Source: Bacteroides sp. 51
Lineage (GTDB): Bacteria > Bacteroidota > Bacteroidia > Bacteroidales > Bacteroidaceae
Reading direction: 5' to 3'
DNA length: 64,000 nt
Assembly: GCF_010500965.1 (NCBI RefSeq)
Contig: NZ_QVMI01000009.1
Location: 149,248 to 213,247 of the forward strand
The translations under genes and the position numbers were made by a program. Of the stretch, positions 55,096 through 64,000 are shown in pieces (position 1 is the stretch's first letter; every line of letters starts with the position of its first letter). The notes under the pieces were generated by a model. The model ran no database searches and was not told the origin of the DNA. It worked only from the letters and a program-made list of their open reading frames with translations.

Positions 55096-56385
55096 CTACT
55101 TTATATTAGAGATATCAATTACCATAATTGCCAGACGCTCACCATTGGAGAGCTTGCCCGATTGTATCAATACTCTCTTATTGTCCGTACTGAAATAAGG
55201 ATGTGCATGATCGGGTTTCATCACGTGTCCTGTTGTCAGCAGATGTATCTGTCCCGTTTTTACATTGATCAATGAAATATTTCCTTGGAAATCATCTCCA
55301 ACAGCCCATTGCCTGTCCTGTGAACCGTTGCAGTGCCAGAAGCTATTGGCTTGTGCCGGTATGCTCTTAAGATCGGCGTTGACCTCTTCCGCCATGACCT
55401 GTCCCAATACACGTACATGGTCATTGCGCAAGTTGACGGAGAATATTCCCGAAGGCTTCGTCTTGAGCCGTTCCAAATGGCACAAAACATTGAAATACAC
55501 ATGGTCGGCATCGGCAAAAGTTTCGTGTGTTACCCATTCATAATCAGACTCAATATATAACGGGCGGTAGGTATTTGTTTTCATATCACCAAACCACATA
55601 CGTTGGGGTGAGTCACCACCGGTTTCATGGCAGAAAACGATTTCGCGTGTAATAAAAGGACTTGCTTGTACATGTCCCATTGTAAAGTCAACATTAAAAG
55701 CAAAGCCAATCTCTCCGGTCTTGACATTTATGGTTCGGATTCCTCCCGGACGGTTTTTTATCCGGTGGCTAGAGTCGTCAATCGGGTTCTTCCATGTTTC
55801 TATATCGTGCGGTGGAGTAACGCCTACGTATAAAAGATCCTCTTCTACATCAAGAGCCATTCCGCCCGATACTCTGAGTGAGTCCGGCCATTCGGTAATG
55901 AGGCGTTCATAGTTTGTATGATGTTTCATCTTGCCCTTCTGGCTATCGGCAAGTACACGGTCAAAATCAAGTTCAATAACCTGCGCAGGCTTGCCCTCCG
56001 GACGCCGCATAAAATAAAGAAGCCCCTTTTTGCGCGAAAGGTTATATTCGCCATTCCTTTCTCCATCAGTAATCTGGATTATTTCTCCGTTCTTCTCCTG
56101 TACAAAAAACAGTTGTCCGTTACCTGTACGTTTAGACCGGAAAGCGATATATTGATTATCATAAGTCCATTGCGGATGAGTTTGATAGATGCGCGAATCA
56201 CTATATTCCGGATTGTTGGTGAGTACTTTAACGGGTACTCCGGTAATCGGATCTGTATAACTGGACATCTCCGAAGGAAAGCGTTTGCCTATCTGGGCTT
56301 TGCCCTCAACACTTGCGATAAAAAGCATTATACAACAAAGGAAAGGTATAATACCGGTTCTTCTTATTTCTTTGTATGTTCTCAT
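55096..56385 (-). CDS. ogl: Oligogalacturonate lyase (PL22)
   Basis: Cleaves short, often unsaturated, oligogalacturonides to keto-sugar monomers. Signal peptide about 1-30, then a seven-bladed propeller (QTHPQWTYDNQYIAFRSKRT, GNGQLFFVQ). From memory of the Yersinia enzyme, its catalytic and metal-binding His and Gln residues correspond here to H238 (MGHVQASP), H287 (WVTHETF) and H393/H395 (PDHAHPYFSTD). 429 aa is slightly longer than cytoplasmic members because of the export signal. It lies 14 bases after the ConA-like gene and is co-transcribed with it. It links RG-I breakdown to homogalacturonan fragments. Confidence 0.88.
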   Translation of the reverse strand: MRTYKEIRRTGIIPFLCCIMLFIASVEGKAQIGKRFPSEMSSYTDPITGVPVKVLTNNPEYSDSRIYQTHPQWTYDNQYIAFRSKRTGNGQLFFVQEKNGEIIQITDGERNGEYNLSRKKGLLYFMRRPEGKPAQVIELDFDRVLADSQKGKMKHHTNYERLITEWPDSLRVSGGMALDVEEDLLYVGVTPPHDIETWKNPIDDSSHRIKNRPGGIRTINVKTGEIGFAFNVDFTMGHVQASPFITREIVFCHETGGDSPQRMWFGDMKTNTYRPLYIESDYEWVTHETFADADHVYFNVLCHLERLKTKPSGIFSVNLRNDHVRVLGQVMAEEVNADLKSIPAQANSFWHCNGSQDRQWAVGDDFQGNISLINVKTGQIHLLTTGHVMKPDHAHPYFSTDNKRVLIQSGKLSNGERLAIMVIDISNIK

Positions 56386-56399
56386 GGCTTTGTGGTTTA

Positions 56400-57122
56400 T
56401 TATTTAACAAGATTATGATATGTATAGCTAAAATTGGCGATACGTGCCCGGGCTACAGTTGTACGGAAGCCAAACCAGCCGGAACGATATGGACTCGGGT
56501 CGTAAAAGTCGACAAGTTGTTCGCCGTTTATGCTATAGGTAATCTGGTTTCCGCAGACGGTTATCTTGATGTGATACCATTTATTGGGTTTCAACAGATG
56601 CTCCTCGTCTGTATACTCTTTGAGTATATCGGGACGTTTCTTCTCTTCTTTCACAATCTCGTAATTACCATCATAGCGGCGGAACCGTGTAGTGGAGTTA
56701 TAATTTCCTCCATACCCTACATAATACATCTGTAAAGAATAACAATGATCGAATATCCCTTGCCTCCATTCGAAGCGTTCCCAAAGATTGTCGGGATAGA
56801 GCGGGTCTGATGCCATCCAGAAGCAATTTAAATCACTCAGGCGATCGCCGGGCTTGCCTTCATCCATAATGCAAGCATCATATTCAATGGTAACATCCCC
56901 ATTCATCTTCTCTTTCCGCCAGAGTGTGAGTCCTTTGGGGGCCAGTACTTCGACCGTATCATTCAAGAAAGTAACCTTATAATCGGGTGACTCGGATTCT
57001 ATCTTCCAGTATTGTTCAAACTCTTTGGGGTTTAAACCGGAACTCGTAACGCCCTGCCCATATAATGTAACTGTAGCATGCGCAATGAATGAAAAGAAGA
57101 ATAATCTGAGTAGTGTATTCAT
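56400..57122 (-). CDS. Secreted ConA-like sandwich protein (DUF6250/DUF1961 type)
   Basis: The start is the ATG of MNTLLRLFFFSFIAHATVTLYGQ, a signal peptide; 52 extra codons upstream lack leader features. The 240-aa protein reads as one beta-sandwich: DVTIEYDACIMDEGKPGDRL, NCFWMASDP, LQMYYVGYGGNYNSTTRFRR and the closing WYHIKITVCGNQITYSINGE with GWFGFRTTVARARIANFSY. The layout resembles laminin-G/glucanase-like lectin folds. Genes of this kind often stand beside pectin lyases in Bacteroidetes. It may bind or cleave a pectin fragment; no catalytic pair can be named confidently. Confidence 0.7.
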   Translation of the reverse strand: MNTLLRLFFFSFIAHATVTLYGQGVTSSGLNPKEFEQYWKIESESPDYKVTFLNDTVEVLAPKGLTLWRKEKMNGDVTIEYDACIMDEGKPGDRLSDLNCFWMASDPLYPDNLWERFEWRQGIFDHCYSLQMYYVGYGGNYNSTTRFRRYDGNYEIVKEEKKRPDILKEYTDEEHLLKPNKWYHIKITVCGNQITYSINGEQLVDFYDPSPYRSGWFGFRTTVARARIANFSYTYHNLVK

Positions 57123-57232
57123 GATTGTTTTTTTGATATTATATGTAAGAGCTCGTTTTCCCAAAAATAATCGAAAATAGTTATTCATCCAATGTGTTTT
57201 TAGTGTTTCGGACGGATTTACAGGTAATTGTA

Positions 57233-57273
57233 CAAACGTATAGGATACTTCGCAATCAAAAAAAGTATTTTTG
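57233..57273. promoter_or_regulatory. Divergent -7 boxes between the ConA-like and PL11 genes
   Basis: On the minus strand TACGTTTG (57233-57240) has TTTG 16 bases upstream, slightly close. On the plus strand TATTTTTG (57266-57273) lies 59 bases before the PL11 ATG, with no clear -33 box. Both fit TAnnTTTG and would serve the two divergent operons. Confidence 0.35.
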
Positions 57274-57331
57274 TTCATCTAAAGAATCCGAACCGGGTTA
57301 TTGGAATGCGATAACCTCAATATCTTATATT

Positions 57332-59185
57332 ATGAGAACGAAAATCATACTTCTGTTTACATTATTAAGCAGTGTTGCGTGTATTTGTGCACAGCCTGCT
57401 TACGACTTCTCAAAGCTGAAACGTGAAAAACTGGGGCGCGGAGTAGTAGCCCTGCGCGAGTCTCCATCTACAGTATTTATTTCATGGCGTTATTTGTCAT
57501 CCGACCCGATGAACGTCGCTTTCCATGTATATAGAGACGGTAAAAGACTAACCGACACCCCCGTTACCCAAAGCACATGTTATAAAGATGCATATTCCGG
57601 ACATGAGGCTGTGACCTATGTTGTTGAACCTGTGGCAAAGCAAAAAGGAAGTAAAGAACTAAAGAACAGTTACACGCTTCCCGAGAATGCTCCTATTGGT
57701 TATTTAGATATACCATTGAATAAACCGGAAGACGGAGTAACCCCGAATGGCGAAACATACAGCTATCGCCCCAATGATGCCAGTATTGGCGATGTTGATG
57801 GTGATGGCGAATATGAAATCATCCTGAAATGGGACCCAACGAATGCGCACGATAACGCACATGACGGATATACAGGTCCGGTATTGTTCGACTGCTATCG
57901 GTTGGATGGCACCTTCCTTTGGCGCATCAATCTAGGTCGTAATATTCGTGCCGGTGCTCATTATACCCAGTTTATGGTGTTCGATCTGGATGGAGACAAT
58001 CGTGCTGAAGTCGTAATAAAAACCTCCGATGGAACAATAGACGGTAAAGGAAAAGTCATCGGTAATCCGGAAGTTGATTATCGTGCAAAGAATGGCCGTA
58101 TTCTGACTGGCGCCGAGTATCTGACTGTATTCAGCGGAGAAACCGGTGAGGCATTATACACCACAGATTATATTCCACAACGTGGAAACCTGAAAGATTG
58201 GGGAGATGAAAGAGCGAACCGTAGTGATCGTTACCTAGCATGTATCGCCTACCTGGATGGCATACACCCAAGCGTGGTAATGTGCCGTGGATATTACACC
58301 CGTGCCGTCCTTGCGGCTTTCGACTGGAACGGCCGTGAACTGAAACAGCGCTGGGTTTTTGACAGCAATGATCCGCAGTGGAGCGCATATGCCGGACAAG
58401 GAAATCACAACCTCCGTGTAGGAGACGTGGATGGTGATGGCTGCGACGAAATAATCTATGGCTCTTGTGCCATCGACCATGACGGACGTGGACTGTATAG
58501 TACAGGCATGGGACACGGTGATGCTATACACATGACACAGTTCGATCCATCCGATCCCAGGCTCCAGGTTTGGGACTGCCATGAGAATAAGCGCGATGGC
58601 TCGTCTTTCCGTGATGCCGCTACCGGCGAAGTGATATGGCAAGTGAAAAGCAATATCGATGTTGGGCGGGCAATGGCTGCCGATATTGACCCCACTAACT
58701 ATGGTGTAGAGATGTGGACTTGGGATACAGGTGGAATGCGCAATATAAAAGGTGAAATTGTCAATCCCAACATAAGATCCTTCTCTGTCAACATGGCTGT
58801 GTGGTGGGATGGTGACTTACTTCGCGAGTTATTAGACAAGAACGTGGTTAGTAAGTACGATTGGAACGAGAAAGTATGTAAACCGTTAACCGTATTTGAA
58901 GGGGCCGTTTCTAATAACGGAACAAAGTCCAATCCCTCCCTTCAAGGCGATATCATTGGCGATTGGCGTGAAGAAGTATTATTGCGTTCGGAAGACAACG
59001 CCTCTTTACGACTTTACGTCTCAACCATTCCTACAGAGTACCGTTTCCACACATTCCTGGAAGATCCCATTTACCGGATTAGCATTGCGACACAAAATGT
59101 GGCGTATAACCAGCCCACTCAGCCAGGATTTTATTTTGGCCCTGACCTGAAGAAAGGAATGTTCCGGGGATATGAATTCAAGTAA
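57332..59185 (+). CDS. Rhamnogalacturonan lyase (PL11), canonical
   Basis: Cleaves the alpha-1,4 bond between rhamnose and galacturonate of the RG-I backbone by beta-elimination. The start is the ATG of MRTKIILLFTLLSSVACICAQ (signal peptide). The N-terminal sandwich (LGRGVVALRESPSTVFISWR) and propeller carry the full PL11 signatures: IGDVDGDGEYEIILKWDPTN, FDLDGDNRAEVVIKTSDGT, VGDVDGDGCDEIIYGSCAID and GDWREEVLLRS. 617 aa. It heads an operon with the GH105-CE12-GH43 enzyme (8 bases later), rhaM and probably the regulator, so it is likely the backbone-cutting enzyme of the system. Confidence 0.93.
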   Translation: MRTKIILLFTLLSSVACICAQPAYDFSKLKREKLGRGVVALRESPSTVFISWRYLSSDPMNVAFHVYRDGKRLTDTPVTQSTCYKDAYSGHEAVTYVVEPVAKQKGSKELKNSYTLPENAPIGYLDIPLNKPEDGVTPNGETYSYRPNDASIGDVDGDGEYEIILKWDPTNAHDNAHDGYTGPVLFDCYRLDGTFLWRINLGRNIRAGAHYTQFMVFDLDGDNRAEVVIKTSDGTIDGKGKVIGNPEVDYRAKNGRILTGAEYLTVFSGETGEALYTTDYIPQRGNLKDWGDERANRSDRYLACIAYLDGIHPSVVMCRGYYTRAVLAAFDWNGRELKQRWVFDSNDPQWSAYAGQGNHNLRVGDVDGDGCDEIIYGSCAIDHDGRGLYSTGMGHGDAIHMTQFDPSDPRLQVWDCHENKRDGSSFRDAATGEVIWQVKSNIDVGRAMAADIDPTNYGVEMWTWDTGGMRNIKGEIVNPNIRSFSVNMAVWWDGDLLRELLDKNVVSKYDWNEKVCKPLTVFEGAVSNNGTKSNPSLQGDIIGDWREEVLLRSEDNASLRLYVSTIPTEYRFHTFLEDPIYRISIATQNVAYNQPTQPGFYFGPDLKKGMFRGYEFK

Positions 59186-59193
59186 GATATATA

Positions 59194-62100
59194 ATGATAA
59201 AGAATATGCAACAGTTTAAGAAGTTATTGATCCTGATGGGATTGTTTTCCGTTATCATCGCATTGCCGGTACAAGCCCAGAAACAAAAGAAGAAAGAAAC
59301 CATAAATGATGTAAATACCCCATTGCATTTATTACAACCAGACTATAAGGTGCCTTATGGAATGGTAACTGTTGATGGTATTAAAACGAATCTGGACCGT
59401 GTGCTTCATTTTCTGGAAACAGCAACCCCGGCACGTGTGGTAGACAAAGAGAACGGGAAAGCAATAACGGACTATACTTCAATGGATGCTAATGCGGTTC
59501 TTGATCGCGGATTGTTCCGTCTGGCCAGTTATGAGTGGGGAGTAACTTACGCTGCCATGCTTGCCGTAGCACAGGCAACAGGAGATACGACTTATAACAA
59601 ATACGTGACAGATCGTTTTAGTCTTCTGGTTGAAACCGCTCCTCATTTCAAAAGATTGATGAACGATTACGGAGTGATTGATCCTCAGATGAGGCAACTC
59701 CTGACTCCCCATGCTTTGGATGATGCGGGAGCTATGTGTGCGGCTATGATCAAAGCACAACTCATGAATCAAAAGATGGATTTCCGTCCTTTGATTGATA
59801 ACTACATGAACTACATCATGTATCGTGAATACAGATTAGGAGATGGTACATTTGCACGCAACCGTCCTCAGCGCAATACGTTATGGCTGGATGATATGTT
59901 CATGTCCATCCCAGCTATTGTACAGATGGGAAAACTCACCGGTGAAGTGAAATATTACAATGAAGCAGTAAAACAAATACGGCAGTTCTCCGGGCGTATG
60001 TTCGTACCCGAAAAAGGTCTTTACCGTCATGGTTGGGTCGAAAGCATGAAAGACCATCCGGCTTTCCATTGGGGGCGTGCCAATGGTTGGGCTATTCTTA
60101 CCCTGACCGAGGTACTGGATGTTCTTCCTAAAAACCATCCGGGATATGAGGAAGTGCTGGAACAATATCGTGCACATGTTCGTGGCATCGCTGCTTGTCA
60201 AAGCGGAGAAGGCTTTTGGCATCAACTGTTAGACCGGAATGATTCTTATTTGGAAACATCGGCTACGGCTATCTTTGTGTATTGTCTTGCCCGTGGAATA
60301 AACAACGGTTGGATTGATGCAATTGCTTACGGTCCGGTTGCCCAATTGGGTTGGCACGCTGTTACCACCCAGATCAATGCCGCCGGCGAAGTAGAAGGAA
60401 CCTGTGTCGGTACAGGTATGGGATTCGATCCGGCATTTTATTATTATCGTCCCGTCAATGTTTATGCTGCTCATGGTTATGGTCCTGTACTATGGGCAGG
60501 TGCCGAGATGATAAACCTGTTGAGACAGCAACATCCGAAGATGAACGATAGCGTAGTTCAGTACTACGGCGTAGAACAAAGTACTCCCTCTCCGATATTC
60601 AGTGTAGATGCTTCAGGAGGCAGTGAAGCTCCGGCAGGCGGTAGTCGTGTTGATGAAAACGCGCCGGTAGTCTTTATGATTGGCGATTCGACGATGAAGA
60701 ACGGTAGTGGCAGAGGCGACCGTAATCAGTGGGGCTGGGGAAGTTTCTTTGACTGGTTCTTCGATACAAGTCGTATTTCAGTAGAGAATTATGCATTAGG
60801 TGGACGCAGCAGCCGTACTTTCTACACCGAAGGGTTGTGGGATAAGGTGCTTTCAGGCATTAAAAAGGGTGATTATCTATTCGTACAGTTCGGTCATAAT
60901 GATGGCGGACCACTCAATACCGGTAGAGCGCGTGCATCTTTAAAAGGTATTGGCAATCAGTCGGAAACAGTTATCATGGAACGACATAGCGGACCGGAAG
61001 AAGTTTTTACTTTCGGGCACTACCTGCGTATATATGTACGTCAGGCGAAGGCACGCGGAGCAAATGTTATTCTGTTATCCCATACTCCCGGAAACTCCTG
61101 GACAGGCAATCGTATGAACCGTAATGATGAGACGTACGGCTTGTGGACTAAACAAATAGCACAAGAAGAGAACGTTCCGTATATTGACTTGAATGATATT
61201 ACTGCCCGTAAATTTGAAGCTATGGGACAGGATGCTACCGCTGCTTATTTTATGGACCGCGTTCATACCACCTTTGAAGGTGCAATTATAAACTGTAAAT
61301 CAGCCATCGAAGGGTTGGAACAACTTAAAGATTATCCTTTAAATGAGTATATCTTAAAGTCGGCACTTAATCGTGATTATAAAGCTGCTGCCAAACCTTT
61401 ATATCGCGATCGCGTTTACGATGGCGCTGCCGATCCGGTTGTAATCTGGAATAAAGAGGAACAACGCTGGTTTATGTTTTATACCAACCGTCGCGCCAAC
61501 CTGAAGCAAACAAATGGCGTAGATTGGGTGCATGGAACCCCGATCGGTATCGCCGAATCAACCGATGGTGGCGCTACCTGGACGTATCGTGCTGATGCCA
61601 AGATCAATTATGGCGATAAGAACTATACCTACTGGGCACCGGATGTAATCGAAGATGGAGGCAAATACCACATGTTCTTGACTGTTGTTCCGGGCATATT
61701 TACAGATTGGCAACATGAGCGCGAGATCGTTCACTTCGTAAGTACAAACCTGATAGACTGGACCTTTGATTCGAAAGCGAACCTTATTTCAGATAAAGTA
61801 ATTGATGCCTCTGTGGTAAAAGCGCCCAACGGAATGTGGCGGATGTATTACAATAACGAGCGCGACAACAAATCCATCTATTATTCGGAAAGTAAAGACC
61901 TGAAAAACTGGACAAACTATGGCAAAGCTATCTTCGACCGCCGGGGCGAAGGCCCTAAAGTATTCCAATGGAAAGGCCGGTACTTTATGGTTGTCGACAA
62001 TTGGGATGGATTAGGTATCTATTCGTCTGATGATATGAAGAACTGGAAACGTCAAAAGAATAACCTGCTTCAAGGTGGTGGCAGTGGTCCGGATGACGGA

Positions 62101-62304
62101 ACACAGGGGCAGCACTGTGATGTTGTAGTGAATAATGGCCGTGCTTATCTGTTCTATTTCACTCATCCGGGGCGGCAAGGTGCCGGAGCCAGAGAAGATA
62201 ATCCGGATACCCGCCGTTCAACCTTGCATGTAGTAGAATTGCAATTCCGTAACGGAGAAATCTTTTGCGAAAGAGACAAACCTGTATACATTAACCTCAA
62301 ATAA
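59194..62304 (+). CDS. GH105-CE12-GH43 three-domain RG-I enzyme
   Basis: Signal peptide about 1-29. Residues 50-450 are a GH105 unsaturated rhamnogalacturonyl hydrolase with D176-D177 (LDDAGAM), D233-D234 (LWLDDMFMSIP) and HWGRANGWA. Residues 490-715 are an SGNH/CE12 acetylesterase: IGDSTMKNG with S499, GGRSSRTF, FGHND and D688/H691 (DRVHTT). Residues 730-1036 are a GH43-type propeller with D747 (AADPVVIW), D871 (VIDASVV) and E919 (RGEGPKVF). A Ser/Gly/Ala linker (VDASGGSEAPAGGS) joins the first two. All three active sites look intact. The enzyme would act on the unsaturated, acetylated, side-chain-bearing products of the PL11 encoded just upstream. The domain calls are firm; the GH43 specificity is not. 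Confidence 0.9.
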   Translation: MIKNMQQFKKLLILMGLFSVIIALPVQAQKQKKKETINDVNTPLHLLQPDYKVPYGMVTVDGIKTNLDRVLHFLETATPARVVDKENGKAITDYTSMDANAVLDRGLFRLASYEWGVTYAAMLAVAQATGDTTYNKYVTDRFSLLVETAPHFKRLMNDYGVIDPQMRQLLTPHALDDAGAMCAAMIKAQLMNQKMDFRPLIDNYMNYIMYREYRLGDGTFARNRPQRNTLWLDDMFMSIPAIVQMGKLTGEVKYYNEAVKQIRQFSGRMFVPEKGLYRHGWVESMKDHPAFHWGRANGWAILTLTEVLDVLPKNHPGYEEVLEQYRAHVRGIAACQSGEGFWHQLLDRNDSYLETSATAIFVYCLARGINNGWIDAIAYGPVAQLGWHAVTTQINAAGEVEGTCVGTGMGFDPAFYYYRPVNVYAAHGYGPVLWAGAEMINLLRQQHPKMNDSVVQYYGVEQSTPSPIFSVDASGGSEAPAGGSRVDENAPVVFMIGDSTMKNGSGRGDRNQWGWGSFFDWFFDTSRISVENYALGGRSSRTFYTEGLWDKVLSGIKKGDYLFVQFGHNDGGPLNTGRARASLKGIGNQSETVIMERHSGPEEVFTFGHYLRIYVRQAKARGANVILLSHTPGNSWTGNRMNRNDETYGLWTKQIAQEENVPYIDLNDITARKFEAMGQDATAAYFMDRVHTTFEGAIINCKSAIEGLEQLKDYPLNEYILKSALNRDYKAAAKPLYRDRVYDGAADPVVIWNKEEQRWFMFYTNRRANLKQTNGVDWVHGTPIGIAESTDGGATWTYRADAKINYGDKNYTYWAPDVIEDGGKYHMFLTVVPGIFTDWQHEREIVHFVSTNLIDWTFDSKANLISDKVIDASVVKAPNGMWRMYYNNERDNKSIYYSESKDLKNWTNYGKAIFDRRGEGPKVFQWKGRYFMVVDNWDGLGIYSSDDMKNWKRQKNNLLQGGGSGPDDGTQGQHCDVVVNNGRAYLFYFTHPGRQGAGAREDNPDTRRSTLHVVELQFRNGEIFCERDKPVYINLK

Positions 62305-62313
62305 AGATTAACC

Positions 62314-62628
62314 ATGAAAAGAGAGGCTTTTAAAATGTACCTGAAGCCGGGCTGTGAGGCTGAATATGAAAAACGCCACAATGAAATCTGGCCGGAATTA
62401 AAGAAGCTGCTTTCAGATAATGGGATATATGATTACTCTATCTTCTGGGACAAAGAAACCAATATATTGTTTGCCTGCCAGAAAGTGCGCGGTGAAGAGT
62501 CTTCACAAGATATGGGCACGAATCCAATTGTGCAAAAATGGTGGGACTATATGGCCGACATTATGGATACCAACCCCGATAATTCTCCGGTGTCTATTCC
62601 TTTGCAGGAAGTTTTCCGAATGGAATGA
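62314..62628 (+). CDS. rhaM: L-rhamnose mutarotase
   Basis: Cytoplasmic enzyme that interconverts alpha- and beta-L-rhamnose so that rhamnose isomerase can use it. 104 aa, the normal length. Y18 and H22 (EYEKRHNEIWPELK) match the positions of the catalytic pair in E. coli RhaM, and W76-W77 (VQKWWDYM) matches the family. Nine bases separate it from the three-domain enzyme. It ties the operon to a rhamnose-containing polymer, supporting RG-I as substrate. Confidence 0.95.
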   Translation: MKREAFKMYLKPGCEAEYEKRHNEIWPELKKLLSDNGIYDYSIFWDKETNILFACQKVRGEESSQDMGTNPIVQKWWDYMADIMDTNPDNSPVSIPLQEVFRME

Positions 62629-62670
62629 GTGGCAAGGTGCCGCTGCCAGGTTTCTATGCAGACGGAATCG

Positions 62671-62755
62671 AATACAGAGGTACAGAGATGCAGAGGTTAA
62701 ATTAAGAATAATGAGTTCGAAATTGAAAATCTCTGTATCTCTGTGCCTTTGTGTT
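62671..62755. repeat. Imperfect 28-bp inverted repeat (ACAGAGAT type)
   Basis: Arms 62671-62698 (AATACAGAGGTACAGAGATG...) and 62728-62755 (...ATCTCTGTGCCTTTGTG) are reverse complements with five mismatches and a 29-nt loop. It lies between rhaM and the regulator gene and could reduce read-through between them. Confidence 0.75.
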
Positions 62756-62795
62756 CAAATAACTTGCTATTTTTGAGGTATAAAACGTGAAAAAC

Positions 62796-64000
62796 ATGAA
62801 TCTGCGATTACTAGGCATATTTTTATTCTTACTTTCAGTAACATGTGCTTTTGCTGCTGTTGAAGTTCGTTCCAAGCAAATAACGATGGCCGATGGGCTG
62901 GCCAATAGTACAGTCCGTCATTTCATGCAGGACAGCAAAGGATTTATATGGATGGGTACCTTTAATGGATTGAACCGCTATGACGGTAATTCCTTTATTT
63001 CTTACTCCCCATCGTTAGATAACTCCTTGTCTCTGGCCGACCGTAAGGTGTATAACATTCAAGAGGATAAGAATGGCTTTCTGTGGATTTATCTATCGAC
63101 AGAACGTCATAGCTGCTATGACCTGAAGAGCGCCTCTTTTGTCGATTTTACCGGTTGTGGCGAGCACGCAGAGAAATATGCCAGCCGTATGTTTGCATCG
63201 AATGGCAACATCTGGTTGTGGCACGAAAACAACGGAGCACGTAGAGTTATTTATGAAAACGGAACCTTCCGTTCTTACACCTATAGGCTGCAACAAGGCA
63301 ATGTACCGAGTAATACGATAAACTTTATATCCGAAGGTGAGAACGGAGTTATTTGGATCGGAACGAATAAAGGACTTGTACAGGTGGTCGATGGCAATAA
63401 TACATTGGTAAACAACAATGAGAACTTTCATCGGATGACCTCTTATCATGGGAGTACCTACTTTTGTACACGAGACGGTAAAATCTTTATCTTCGATAAA
63501 TCATCCTCCCGGTTGGTGTTACAAACAAAGTTGAACGCCCCCAATCTAAATATTATCGATCATTTTTTCCTGGAAAACGAATGGATAATCTGCGCAACAA
63601 CAGGCATGTATTCCTATGATTTTATAAAGAAAGAAGTGAAATCCCGGTATGAACTGTTTGGTGAACAAATACATTCGGCTAATGTAATAAAAGACAATAA
63701 AGATAATTACTGGATCTATAACCACTCCGGAAAAATGTGGTATCTGAACGTACAAACCGGCGAGAAAAAGGTCTTTCGCCTCATCCCCAACGAGAAACTT
63801 GGGCATATTGATGCCGAGCGTTATTCCGTTGTGCACGATTCACGAAATATCATTTGGATATCAACTTACGGGAATGGTTTGTTTGCTTATGATATAACGA
63901 AGGATGAGTTGACTCATTTTACAGCAGGTATGAGTGGCTTCAGCCATATAAGTTCGGATTATTTGTTGGGAGTTATGGAAGACCGCTCGGGCGAGATCTG
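62796..64000 (+). CDS. Hybrid two-component regulator (HTCS), sensor part, cut by window end
   Basis: Open frame from an ATG (MNLRLLGIFLFLLSVTCAFA, signal peptide) to the window edge, 401 codons without stop. After VRSKQITMADGLANSTVRHF it has Reg_prop propeller repeats: DSKGFIWMGTFNGLNRYDG, DKNGFLWIYLSTERHSCYD, GENGVIWIGTNKGL, DSRNIIWISTYGNGLFAYD. These form the periplasmic sensor of hybrid two-component systems, in which one protein also carries a kinase, receiver and AraC-type output. Only the sensor is inside this window. Its place after rhaM marks it as the probable regulator of the RG-I genes, with an RG-I oligosaccharide as signal. Confidence 0.88.
   Translation, partial: MNLRLLGIFLFLLSVTCAFAAVEVRSKQITMADGLANSTVRHFMQDSKGFIWMGTFNGLNRYDGNSFISYSPSLDNSLSLADRKVYNIQEDKNGFLWIYLSTERHSCYDLKSASFVDFTGCGEHAEKYASRMFASNGNIWLWHENNGARRVIYENGTFRSYTYRLQQGNVPSNTINFISEGENGVIWIGTNKGLVQVVDGNNTLVNNNENFHRMTSYHGSTYFCTRDGKIFIFDKSSSRLVLQTKLNAPNLNIIDHFFLENEWIICATTGMYSYDFIKKEVKSRYELFGEQIHSANVIKDNKDNYWIYNHSGKMWYLNVQTGEKKVFRLIPNEKLGHIDAERYSVVHDSRNIIWISTYGNGLFAYDITKDELTHFTAGMSGFSHISSDYLLGVMEDRSGEI

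Noticed and set aside
57123-57278. 52-residue N-terminal extension of the ConA-like protein
   Set aside because: The internal ATG at 57122 begins a clear signal peptide and the extension covers the divergent promoter region.

Overview
The window is Bacteroidales DNA, most likely from a gut-type Bacteroides or Parabacteroides relative. The evidence is three SusC/SusD outer-membrane pairs, anaerobic Ser-type sulfatases, lipoprotein glycanases, a Reg_prop sensor of hybrid two-component type, and Bacteroidetes promoter boxes (TTTG, then TAnnTTTG). No tRNA, rRNA, integrase, transposase or CRISPR array was seen. Assignments come from reading motifs and recalled family members; no database search was run.

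Region 1 (1-12.4 kb) is a heparin/heparan sulfate cluster, visibly richer in G+C than what follows. On the + strand it encodes a PL12 heparinase III-type lyase, a sulfatase, a Tat-exported DUF3604/PHP metallo-hydrolase, a ROK sugar kinase, a second sulfatase and a PL21 heparinase II (hepB) of the same length as the Pedobacter heparinus enzyme as I recall it. A convergent HEAT-repeat sulfatase closes the region. Together these would cleave the chain, remove sulfates and phosphorylate the released amino sugar.

Region 2 (12.4-18.6 kb) is a long leader and a SusC/SusD pair with its own terminator. Region 3 (18.6-38.7 kb) is a dense set of rhamnogalacturonan-I (RG-I) enzymes: three GH28, two GH2, a GH43-GH42 fusion, a GH105, two SGNH acetylesterases, a CBM9-like lipid-free secreted protein, a truncated DUF4450 protein and a DUF2461 protein.

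Region 4 (38.8-54.3 kb) is an operon of two tandem SusC/SusD pairs, a sulfatase and two divergent PL11 proteins. Region 5 (54.3-64 kb) holds a SusD relic, PL22 oligogalacturonate lyase, a ConA-like protein, a canonical PL11 RG lyase, a three-domain GH105-CE12-GH43 enzyme, L-rhamnose mutarotase and the 5' part of a hybrid two-component regulator. Regions 3-5 form one RG-I utilisation system: PL11 cuts the backbone, GH105 and GH28 trim it, CE12 deacetylates, GH2/GH42/GH43 strip galactose or arabinose side chains, and RhaM prepares rhamnose for catabolism.

The strongest unexplained signal is in the intergenic DNA. One dispersed family of paired palindromes (core GGCGGTTCGCGAACCGCC and a sister type) repeatedly abuts genes and supplies the TAG stop codon of three of them. 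A second class consists of local clusters whose units carry a self-complementary core, several with an exact 22-23 bp period and long perfect inverted repeats.
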